A stretch of DNA of 64,000 bases from Orbicella faveolata (Eukaryota > Cnidaria > Anthozoa > Scleractinia > Merulinidae). The stretch is from the NCBI RefSeq assembly GCF_002042975.1, contig NW_018149007.1, positions 2,536,031 to 2,600,030 on the forward strand, in the 5' to 3' direction. The position numbers were made by a program, and so were the translations under genes. The notes under the pieces were generated by a model. It did not search any database and was not told the origin of the DNA. It was given only the letters and a program-made list of their open reading frames with translations. Shown one piece after another: positions 23,001 to 34,200 of this stretch (the stretch's first letter is position 1; the number at the start of each line of letters is the position of its first letter).

Positions 23001-26000
23001 GCCTACTTACTAATTTTGACCTGCCCCTAATTTTATTCTGACAACCATTAGTATTCCTTTGATTGACAACGTCACATCACCACCAGCTGCTTTTGCGCTT
23101 GGGGCCTATTTTAAGAGCTTAATACTGTGTTTCGTCTCCTAGGATTTGCAATGTATATTTCAATTTCATGTCAGATAAACGTTAAAACGATATTTTGTTA
23201 TAGAAAGGACGCTGAGTGAAGTTAAAACAGGGTTTCCTGCCTACAGTCGATGTCATCTTAAATGCTTTCGTGCTTGCCTTGTTACAAGAGCTCTAAATAC
23301 AAAAAACAAATTAATCAAAATAAAATATTCATTTCGTCACGAATTAAGAAACCACAAGGTATTTCTTGACAGATAGACCATAATGTTCTCCAATCTCGTT
23401 AGGATTATCTCACGAGTAGCCTGCGTAGCAGACATTTTCCTTCCGTTTTCCAGGCGGAGAGATTGAGCAAGCGAGCGAGCACCTGCTTGCTCCTTATATT
23501 CGCACTCGCTCGCGGGTTTGTTCCCTTCGCGTGCTTTTGAAAATGAACCCCTGCTACGCAGGCTCTCTCACGACCAGTCGACGATCTGGCTAAGTTTATC
23601 GTACTTTTCTCGCTCTGTCTTACGCGGTCGTGTGTAAAGAGAATATACTGAAAATTCTGGAAAAAAAAAAAGAGAAAAAGAAAAAAAACCTAGCAGGTTA
23701 AGTTTACACAGCCTTGATCCGAAGTTCTTTCAGCTGGAACTGGGGTGTCTGTCAATTTCAGAAAGTCAGTTGAACTTCTTTCTAAAACCTCCCAGCACTC
23801 GGCTTTTACTGAAGGAGATCGTCGGTCGCGTTAGTTGGACCGGTTTTGTGTATGTTCGTTAATTAGGAGCTCCCTAATTGTTCGAAAGAAAAAGAAACTT
23901 TACATGCGGGGATTGGGTGCGGGGGTGTGATGTTAATTTTCTCTGCGGAAGTCGTTGCGCTGAAACAGAAGCCCATTAAGTAGAAGAAAAATAGAGTCAG
24001 CGATACCAATTAGCACTTTTCTCATTTCTTTACCAGTCTGCTTAACATAAACCATCATTTCTTTCTAGAAAAAAAAATACACTACTCAGTAAACTATTAG
24101 ACTATCCTTCCTTTCGCCTACGAAAACACTTAGTCTGCTCAGTGTGGATAGAAGTCTATTTGATGTCCCTTTGTAATTCAACTAAAACTCCTAAACAAAA
24201 TCTCCACGATATCTCATTTCCACCAACTCCTCCAGTTTTTTTCAGCTCCTCTTCACACTCACACCCCCACCATGAACAGTCCTCTCAAGAGATTTTCACT
24301 TTCAACAGACTAATAAAAAGAAGAAGCAAAGAAAGACAAAAAAACTCGACATACCAATGACAGTATCTAAATTTCTATATTGCCTGATGCTTCAAGACAA
24401 AATGGCCCAAAGAAGCTCCTTCTCCGTAGAAGGAGCTGAAAAAAAAACTAAATTCCCTCGAACGTCGGTCTTGCACCTGCGGCGGGCCATGCACTGCGAA
24501 AAAAAGTCAATTTAACAATTCTACAAAATGAGTAAAGTTAGGAAAGTTGGTATATATCCGCTTCTGGCAATCTTGTTTGTTCATTTTATAATTCTGGCCA
24601 TCGTCCTGTGATGGCTTCACTTGCCGAGATGGAACTATCTTGAATATGTCCGGCTTTAGGAACGGGTTGAAAAGGGTATGGCTCCAGAGAAAATTGCTCT
24701 GTTCAAGTCATACGTTGTTCAAATAATAAAAGAGCTAGGCGAAAGGAAATTGTTGCAGCGTCATGGCAGGCTAGGGCTAAAGACGCTGATAAACACTACG
24801 AACCGACTTTTTACATTTTTTGTGCTTTAACTACCATTCATCCTGAAAATCTCAGGCGCACTCAGGAGCGCCCAACAGATCGCTACCTAAAGATTATGAT
24901 CATAATGTCTTGAGATCATAACTCTTGTCGCTACTCACGTACTAAGACCAGGAACGCCGGAATGCATTCCGAGAATTTTAAGAATTTAAACCTTAGCCAT
25001 ACACGACAAGCCGAAAACAAATAAATTTATTGTCAACTGCGAGTGATTTGAACCTAGCAACTATGTAAGTGCAAATAACGAGTTATCCATCATTGGTGCG
25101 ACTTGAAGGTTACAAATTATCGTCTGGCCGTTAGTTTTTAGCTACGGAAGCTTTTTCTTAATACATGGTCACAAGTTCTTTCACAAGTTCTTCCATGTAT
25201 GGTTTTTTCGCTCTTTAGGTAAAAATGGTGGCGTTCTGAACATGCGTGCATGCAAGTTAACCCCGCTCTTTTCTCGCCTGGATTCAACCCGAAAATAGAA
25301 TGTACGGGGAAGGGAGAGTTCAGGGATTAGATTAGCGAAAATCGTGGAAAACATGGCGGGAATTTTCGGTGGTTAATATTTTGCGATACTAAGATTACTT
25401 TGTCAGTAGTACTACTGACAAAGTTTCCGGTCAAGGAAAAAAAACAACAACACACTAACAGAGCATGTCCGACTCACTCCTATATCCTAAAGCTTAAAAT
25501 TTGTCTTTTTAGATCAGTTTTCATAAAGGATGTCAAACGCCGACAGGATAAGTTAACTTAAAAATATGCCTCTGCATTTCGTTTGACTGCGGTTATCTTT
25601 GTTACTGCGGATTGAAAAACCCGGTTATATGACCCTTTTTAAAATAACTGAGCTTGAATCGGATTGTCTAATATTTCACTTAGACGTTTGTGTCACCCGA
25701 TTCAAAAGAACCTCTATTAAACATGTTGAAAGAGTGTGTTTTGTACAGGAAAACAAACTTGCAAGTTACGTAATAGTTGTACTGGGGTACCCCATAAGTG
25801 TGCCATAAAAACTAAAGAAAATATCGGCAACGAAGTCGCGACGCAAGTAAACCACTCCATCGTCAGTTTTTCTCTTTGAGGAATGTCAGGTAGAAAGCTA
25901 AGCATCACGAGAAACGAGAGACTGGGAAAATGGCCGCAAACTGGAGTTTTGTTTCTTGCCGGCGACAACTTTCATGTGAGTCATGATGAGCATAAAACCT

Positions 26001-26373
26001 GATTTCAAAACATTGTGATCATTGTTTATATACCTCCCACTATGTCTTCAATTAGCAGCTACCATTGTTATTGTTATTATTATTAGGCTATGAGTTGAGA
26101 CTGAGTTTCGGCCAGAATTGCAAATGTCGTTCACGGGAAAGTTTATTTCAGAAATGCTGTACGCATTAGTGTCACACGAATTCTCGATAAACAGGTGAAA
26201 CAGCCTCGGTCTTTTTGATGAATCTTAACATTCCGTGCGGCCAACTTTTGAGTTCATCTGATGTTGATACCTCTTTTAATTTCATCAGAATTCTTTTCGC
26301 ATGGTTTCAGTCCCCCAAAGACAGAAAAAGTAATTAATCAAAAATTCGAGCCGGAAAGCTATCATATTCATGC
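17020..26373. other. Intergenic, upstream of FGFRL1-like gene
   Basis: Should include the FGFRL1-like promoter and any 5' UTR exons, which I cannot place. Open frames at 17308-17893 on both strands have no recognised similarity. One fold-back element is at 23413-23567. Degenerate similarity around 21420-21480 and 21668-21790 (agcccagattctattggc-type blocks) suggests an old local duplication. The rest is AT-rich and unassigned. Confidence 0.4.
23413..23567. mobile_element. TAGCCTGCG-family fold-back element, copy 1
   Basis: Ends GTAGCCTGCGTAGCAG and CTGCTACGCAGGCTC are inverted repeats. The flanks TCTCACGA on both sides look like an 8-bp target-site duplication. The inside is purine/CG-mixed (gagcaagcgagcgagcac) and non-coding. 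It shares its terminal TAGCCTGCG with elements at 39755 and 56890. Confidence 0.6.
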
Positions 26374-26669
26374 TCAGCCCCTTCTTAATTTATCATAAAT
26401 ACGATCGGAGAAGTACTCGTCACAAGTTCCAGCGCTGTAATTGTCGAGGATATCACTCGACCTGTAGAGAAATGTCTGTTTTGTGCCGCTGTTATATTCT
26501 TGCTTCTCCTCAGCTAACGCCGTAGCACGTGATATAACTCGAAAAGAACTGTCATCGCTTGGATTGCAGGCGTCACTCTTTACCAACAGCTTGCTTTGTT
26601 CAGAAATTAGTTTGCACAATTGATCAAAATGTTTGTTCCATGAAGCACGCGGTTTAAAGAGATCGATTA
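26374..26669 (-). CDS. Possible orphan terminal exon, unknown product
   Basis: Open to a TGA at 26374 on the minus strand, with no in-frame ATG, so it would have to be spliced. A plausible acceptor (tcgtgcgctag) at 26670-26671 gives ~98 residues in phase 1, including WNKHFDQLCKLISEQSKLL, SFRVISRATALAEEK and SSDILDNYSAGTCDEYF. The hydrophilic composition, well-spread codon use and Cys/Tyr content look like real protein, but I do not recognise a family. I could not find upstream exons. It may be a terminal exon of an unlocated gene, a pseudogene remnant, or chance. Confidence 0.25.
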
Positions 26670-28314
26670 CTAGCGCACGAAAAGTTCAGGCCATGTTGGT
26701 TCATAATGAAGTCCTGCGTGTCACATACCACAAAAAGAATCAGTCTCCAAGCGTTTGACTAGCTAAACCGACTACTGACAACTCGTCTCGATTTTTGACA
26801 CCTCAAAAGTGAATCACACCGCCTCAGGGCTTGAGTTCTATTCAAAACAAAGACAAAACGAGCTGTCTGTTTTTATGTCAATCGTAAAACAAAGGAAAAC
26901 TGCTCGTTTTGAAAAGAAGGCGCCGTGATGGATCGCTTGAACGATCGTTTCGCACCCAGTTGTCAATGTTAACTGGATTTGATGTGGGTATCTAAAACGG
27001 TTTGTTTAAATTAAAGGAAGGGATTAGCAGTTGAAAAAACACCCATCTTTTGTGGAGGTGTAATTGTGAAGGATTACAGTTTGATAGCTGTCAAACCTTC
27101 TTTCAATGTTTTTCAATCCCAATTTCGCTCAGTTAGGCCGTTTCTTTTTTCCTGAAAGTCATTCATTCAAGAGTGGCTCAAGTGTGTTTTTGTGCCAGTG
27201 CGAAATTTTCGGGAAACATCATAAAACGGGCTTCGTAGGGAACGCTTCTGCTCGGAACAGTCCGTGATAAATAAAATTTTGAATTAGTTACCTCTCATCC
27301 TTCGTTGCAGTCTCTCAGTGCTTGCACTTTTCTCATCCCTCAAAGAAATAAATCAGTCAATCAATCACAAATTTGACACTGGAAGTGTTAAATTTTTGAT
27401 GCAATCGCACCCAGAGACAAGTCGCTAGAATTGGACAGTTATCTGATCAGATGCGATAGACTCTGGCTTTCGAACCAGAAAGCTGAAACGGGTAATTGAA
27501 TACGGCGCTGACTTCATCAGATAATCAGTATTGTTGATTGAGCCACGTGCACAATTAAACCATACTGTCATCCACTGAAAAGAGACCAAAAGCTATCAAA
27601 GGTGTGAAGGAAGAATACATTTCAGATCAATGGCCCCGATTACTCATGAGACATACAAGATTTTGAAAGAAGGTGATTATTCATGTCAAATACAAGAAAC
27701 AATGAACAGAATGTGTCGCTGTCGCTCATCTCTACAAACAAGTATCTTATTCTTACTACTTTTCGCGCGCACTAAATTTCGCGTTTTGAAAAAAATCGTG
27801 AAAGTTAACGCTCGCGAAAAAGACGCAGGCTACAAAACTAATAGAGCGCGCGAAAATTCTAAACACGCGAAATTTTATACAAGATTATGTAAGAAAATAA
27901 TACATGTATTTTGAATGTTTTGAGTCATGGGCTCGTTGGTAATTTTTCAGTTTCTGTCCTTGAAAATAGTCGTTATGATCTTGTTTTTAACTACTTAGCA
28001 CTCTTCCTCCGAATCACTGTTATTTTCAGCTTGAAAACCCGCCAAAACCTAGCTCTATAGCACATGCATCATAAACTTTTCAATCTATAGCGGATCGTGA
28101 TTCGGATTGAGCAGGAGCCTTGGATTGAACACCGCACCTCTCTGTCGAAGAAAGACGAAATCAGAATTAAAAGAATGATACATGAAGCGCTTGATTCCGT
28201 GATTTCGATCATCGTAATGATATTCGTTACAGCCACAGCCTATCTTTTTTATGATGCTAGGACGGACACAAATGCCATTTTCTCATTTTATTTTATTTTT
28301 ATGATATGGATAGG

Positions 28315-28540
28315 ACCCTGCGCGCGCTCTGATTGGTCAAAGACCCATGTTTTATCAGAGTATAAAACATAGAAAAAGCGTATTTTATTGTTTTTCGCCA
28401 TATTAACTCTAGATCATAAAGCAAATGGAGAAGCCTAAGCCGCAGGCGAGTGTTTGCTACATTTCTGGATTGTTCTCAAAAGCCCGTCGTGTTTTATCAC
28501 AGTGTAATACACGGCTTAGGCTTCTTTATTTGTTAATTAT
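28315..28540. repeat. Fold-back repeat (GAGAAGCCTAAGCCG ends)
   Basis: gagaagcctaagccg at 28429-28443 pairs with cggcttaggcttct at 28512-28525. A second small palindrome, atgttttatcagagtataaaacat, precedes it, after a tctgattggtc block. Non-coding. Confidence 0.5.
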
Positions 28541-29177
28541 TTCTTTATTTAAGGGAATACTTATACAGGCAGGTCCAATTCAGCCGATGATAGCTAGTTT
28601 AAATGCTGAGGCCTGTAACTAAATAGTAAATTATCAATACTTAAAGTTTTACTGACTGGCAGAAAAAAGAGCAAACAATTTGCATCCACATATCGTTTTC
28701 GAACTGGTTTCACCTCTCCAAAGGCAACTGAAAACGCTTCGATTTCGTCAGTCTGACACCGCCTGCACATGCACAAAAGTTGAAGTTCTTCGATTCGTTT
28801 CCACTAGGCCACATTTAAGCCTTCATCGAAAGCATTTTGAGTCCTCCATCGATCTATTGGTGTGGATGAAAGGCTTAAGTCACCAAAAGAACGGCGCGTT
28901 CTCAAACTGAAATACTCCCTCCACTTAGCAACACGGCAGTTTGTACCATTCTCCTGTCCGAGTGAGGCTAAGACCATGACAGGACAAGGTTTTAGTTATT
29001 GAATTGGATGTGGGAGAAAGAGAGATGGTATCACCCTCGTTTAACCACGCTATAATGAGAGTCAGTCGATATCAGACTCAAAGACTTTCTTTTTTCAGCT
29101 CTTGAAGAGTCTCAATTCGAGTTGAACGTTGTATACTGAACCTGCGATCAGGTTCCCGTTTCCGTACACTTATCTTT

Positions 29178-29541
29178 AGGGAGTTTCAGCAAACCACGAC
29201 GGCGACGGCAACAAGAACGTCACCACATAAAAGATTTAATTAAAGATTCTGCACGTGTGTTTCGAATCTTTGTACATTTCTTTGCCGTTCCGTGCAAAAC
29301 AATAACTTGAATTGAAAAATTTATACGTATTTTGGAGGACGTGTACTGCATGGATAATTTTTAGTGTCTTCATTTGGAATTGAACGCTGTCATTACATAT
29401 ATATTTAGCCTGAGCAGGTTTTTAGACCGATAGGCGTACTGAACAGATCTACACAGTTGCGACATTCAATGGTAAAATATAAATGCTTTTGTACAAGGCG
29501 TCGTCCTCGGCGTCGCCGTGGTCATTGCTAAAACTCTCTAT
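29178..29541. repeat. Fold-back MITE-like element
   Basis: Left end agggagtttcagcaaaccac, then gacggcgacggcaac, is matched in inverted orientation by the right end gtcgtcctcggcgtcgccgt, then ggtcattgctaaaactctct. About 360 bp, AT-rich inside and non-coding. Confidence 0.5.
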
Positions 29542-30869
29542 CCTCCGTAAGGTAGGCCGCGTGTGATCTACCTTCAAAATGATCGCGTAAAAACTAGCTC
29601 AGCTGCTATTCAGTCACTAACAGCCGCAAGCAACTGAGTAACCCGGGTAGTTCGCTGATAACAGAGGAAATACTGCTGGCCAGTACCAGGTCTAAATCTT
29701 TTTGTGTTCTAGCAGTAACAACTAAATCCCTTGTCAGTAGCGTTACAAGTGTTATAAGAAGCAATCGCAACGCTGCATTAGGATCTCAAAGACAGAAATG
29801 GGTCGCTCTGAATAATTCATTACATACATTGGAATCACAGTTTGACAATCTCGAGCTCTCATAGCCTGCATGCGACTATGGCTACTTCTGATCTCATACC
29901 AGCTAGATCTGCAGGCCTCGTGAAAATACAATTCCTATACTACAAAGCAATGATCTGCATCGAGAAAAATGCAACAGAACTTTACCATTCTTTTTTTTCG
30001 GTGGCAATGGATGCGTTTAACACTCTCTCAAAAACTCTCATCCTTTTATGTGTAATAGTGAAACCTCGCCTTACAACTAGCCCTTTAACACAGCCACCTC
30101 GTTAATACAGCATCTTTTTGTAACCTGAAGAAAACGCGTAGTCAATATTTTTTGTTTGTTTCCTTTAATTCAACGGACCGTAATTTCATGAACCATTGGC
30201 GGCCGTGTATTAACGGTGTTCCACTGTATCTATATCCTAGCAGAAATAGTACAACTCAAATTCATTATAAGAACTACCGCGGCCGTAAATATTTATGATG
30301 CCAGCGCTAACGGCACTCCCTCTTTTCTCTCCAAACACCTCGTACCTGGAAGCAAGGGAGGGGTACCTCAAGCTATTTGCTACCTTTTGCTCTCTCCTCC
30401 CATGCCAATACCGTGCATTGACAATATTTCCAAATCTGGGCTGAAGCACGGCAGTCGCTTTCAAAACCTTTCTGTAAGATCATTTACAAATTAATTGTCT
30501 TTTCGTAATACACTGAGGTGCACTGGGCATAACGCATGTTTTGCCTGTTAACTGGTACCACTAGTCTGGATCTATGACTGAATTTCATGTAGACGTTACA
30601 TACGGTAACATGTAGTGCATTAACCCTACAATCTCAGTCCAATGGGTTAAATATCAGTTCTCCATACCGATTGCCATACACTTCTTTTAACGTTAGGAGA
30701 ACTTCGTTGTACTCTTAAAGACGACATCCTAAAGTACTGTGGGGAATAAGGCAACGTAAAGTAAGTAACTATATTCCTAACATCACTCTTCTTGACAATG
30801 CATTGATGATACATAGAGAACATGGAGGACGATCATTCAAGTTCTGTAATTTGAGGGCCAACAGCTGCC

Positions 30870-31287
30870 TTAATCTTCGTCTAACTTCGCCCTTTTATTG
30901 TTGCCAGTTTCCCTTCTTTGTTCATGGAGTTCAAAGATTTTGTTTGCAAACTCTATAGCTTCTTCCACGCCTTCGCATTTGTTCTTCCACAAGTCAGGAA
31001 TCTTGTCCAATCCCCAGTAAGCTCCACTTATCGCACCTGCCATGCTAGCGATTGTGTCTGTGTCCCCCCCTAAGGAGATGGCATAGTTTATGGACATGTC
31101 AAATGACACTCTGCCTTTGTGAAGGAATGAAAAGATGGCAGCAGGCACTGCTTCCTCAGCTCTTATTCCATTGCCAAATGTTTCTACAACAGTCTTAGTT
31201 TCCAAGTTGTCACCTTTACAAAGTAGCTCCTTCATCTCTTTGAACTTCCCAACATATACAGAATGTGAATGGGTTGTGCTGTGACCA
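30870..31287 (-). CDS. ADPRS: ARH3 exon 3
   Basis: Acceptor attatttttctag; stop TAA at 30872-30870. Residues 218-356. Contains [20 protein letters not shown], matching human SELGNGIAAFESVPTAIYCF, then the second metal-binding motif GGDTDTIA and the conserved C-terminal helix region ([13 protein letters not shown]). Confidence 0.93.
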
Positions 31288-34200
31288 CTAGAAAAATAAT
31301 AATAAAAAAATAATAGAATAGGTTTATTCAATAAATTACTTACACATGTATTGTTTGTGTGTAACTACTGGGGTAGGATGTACACAAGTCAAACATGTCA
31401 CTATAGAATAATTGTTATAAAATAAGGCAGATGCTAAATCATGCAGCCCTGATAACATGTACCCTACATTGCACAATATACTTGGAGTAAAATCCGTTTT
31501 TAACATTTAACATTATATATTTTTAAAATCTCCACCAAGCTTATTACATGTATATACATACCCTCATTTTCTCCACACATTCTGCCACAATATATGAACC
31601 GAATAATTCAACCAGCTCCCATAAGTCTGTGTTACCCTTGGTAGCCCAGGAGGGCTCTCACATAAAGAGGACAGGGGTGCTCATTGGAAATTTTGAACAG
31701 AGCCCCTGAGAGTTACCAAGAAACTGTTTTATGGGTGTGGCTTAAAATCGTACCCCTACGAGGTACCAATGCTAAAACAACCCATTAAATGACACTTCTT
31801 TGGGCTCAATACTGTAAAACGTAACATGAAAGCTTCCGTTGTGGGCCTAAGAGGTACAGACCCGCTTTTTAACCCCTAAAAAGTATGAGGAGCACCCCTG
31901 TCCTTTTTATATCGGAGTCCCCCCAGGTTGGTAGCTCAATTATCATACAGAGTGGCTCACAAGTCATAGGTTTAACTTCTGTTGAATTTTATTTCTGAGT
32001 ACTAGCTTGCCTCACTGATTGATTACATATCACATTTCTCTTGTATTTCTACAAATTTTGGATTCACTATAGTCCAGATATTATCTGTAGAGTAAGCTAT
32101 ACATTGGTATTGTATGCATGAGAATGCAGCTTTATATCCTAGTGGTGAGATATGAGAACATTGGAAGGTGTGGCCTAACCTGTTTTCTTTTTTCTCAATG
32201 GGTGCTTCTTTCTCTTTCTCAAGTTCTTCTGCCACCTCCAAAATCTCATCAATAAATTTGTTTGTGTTCACGTTTGGAGGTTCCAGAGACAGTGCTTTAA
32301 ATACTGCCAATGCTTGTAAGATAGCACCATTAACACCATTGATGTGAGCATGTGTTATCAAAGCATTCTCTCTGGCATTCTATTAAGATAAAAGGAAAAG
32401 GGATGCAGTTATAATTGGAAAAGAATAATTTATTTAAGACTCTTACCCATTTCTGACCAATGCAGAATCTTCATTCTCCTTAATTAATGCTCTACCTATG
32501 GCTGAAGTGTTCATGCTGGTAAATTTGTAACACGTTCCAGCAAATATCCATACTCATGGAAGGTTAGTCGAAATTCCAAGGTGGAAGGGGTCTCAAAAGC
32601 CAAATTTTTAAAAGAAAATCTAACCAAACTGGAATTATCAGAGGGATTGGGGAGGGTGGGGAGAGGCAGGGATTCAAACCAAAAAACTCTCTCTTGGAGG
32701 AGTATGGATATTTTCTGAATGAACACAAAGAGAAATTTGTTTAAAACTACAAGTAGGCTCAAATTTCCAGTCCTTACTTCATATTGAAGAGTACAATAGT
32801 CAGTTAACCGAGAATCAATCTAAACCTTCTAATTTGGTTTCTAAAAACAAACAGCAATGAATCCTGCAATCTGATTGGTTCCTAGTGCAACACAGATTTT
32901 CCTATCTCTACCAACAATCATTATAATGCTTTTGTGAGTTTTATCAGAGTGATTTGAGGGAAAGAGGAAAAAAGAAATGTTATTATCTTGGTTAGGGATA
33001 CATCTGTCCATACAGTGAAACACTTTGACCTTGAACTTGAAAATGCTGCCTGAATTTGGGTGACATTTTCAAGACATATACAGACCCCTCAGCTGGCAAA
33101 TAACATATTTATTCACAATATTTGTTTGTTTATATAGGGGCCTCAATGTTAACCCTGGATGGCTGGACTGCTCCAGGCTGCTCAATCCAGAGTCTAGTGC
33201 ACTTTTTGAGTTACCACTGGGTCACTGGACCACTCACACATGTAAGCTTACCCCAGCGGGTGGGGGGTGTGAATGAGCTAAATGGGGACCGCTGAAAAAG
33301 TCCAAATTATGGTCTACAAGGTAACCAATTGTTTGACACAAAAATGAGAACAATGGATTTTTTTTTAACCTTCAAAAAGTCCCTGCAAAATGTATCATCC
33401 CCAAAACCTCACTGTTCCCCAAAATTCTGACCTCTCAAAACACTCCAAACCAACCCCAAAAAGGGCTTTGCACCCCCCTGTCAATTTTGCCATTAACATG
33501 CCCCTCCTGTCAGGCATGCTTGATGATATTTGTCCCTGCCCCAGAGTGCCTGGGCAGGTAGAAGTTGTTGTTGCACCATGTAATGTATCAATCGACCCAC
33601 ATCAAAATCATACCCCTGGTACATCCTGGGCATTTGACTAGTTGATAGGACCCTGGGAAATTTGACACCATTGGCCTTGAAGTCATCATGATGGTGAAGC
33701 TGGACAGCACAGTTCTCTATAAGATTGTGTCTTGAAAAGGAAGGCCATCAAAAGCTTTGTGCTGTGTTTGAAGGTTATAAAGCTTTGCTTGACCAACTGG
33801 CTGAAAATTCCAGATGTAAAATGCCTGGTTATCCCAGATTGGAGGGGGTGGTGGGTGAATGTTGAAGTTTACAACTGACCTGTATATATTAGCCAGAAGA
33901 AAAATTAAAGTAAATAATATCTTACTATTTTTGTCCACTTTCTTGGTTCATTTGACTTACAGTACTTGCCTGGAATGCCAGCCACATATATATAGTGTGG
34001 TACGGCGTGTAATCCCGTAGGACTTTCGTGCCGAAATTAATTTTTTCGCTGTTTTGCACTTATTTTGGGCCGAACAATAAGAACCCGATGGGGTTCAAAT
34101 TTTCCGATCCCGTCTCCCCATGTTTCTGGCTACTCTAAGGATTTAATTTATGCTAATTTATGCCAATTAGATGCAAAAAAGTCTTGCAAATTTCTTTGCT

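Larger units (their letters stand above)
26670..30869. other. Intergenic, repeats only
   Basis: Contains two fold-back elements (28315-28540 and 29178-29541) and a stretch near 27770-27880 rich in cgcgaaa/aaatttcgcg words, probably a degenerate repeat. The block at 30240-30465 has no recognised coding content. The 3' UTR of ARH3 should run down from 30869, but I saw no clear poly(A) signal. Confidence 0.4.

Noticed and set aside
25036-25105. tRNA-like minus-strand stretch with GGTTCAAATC (B-box like) and an ATGGATAAC block
   Set aside because: No complete cloverleaf or matched acceptor stem; at best a decayed tRNA-derived SINE.
25717-25968. 83-codon minus-strand frame with hydrophobic stretches
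   Set aside because: No signal, domain or splice context; looks like a translated repeat fragment.
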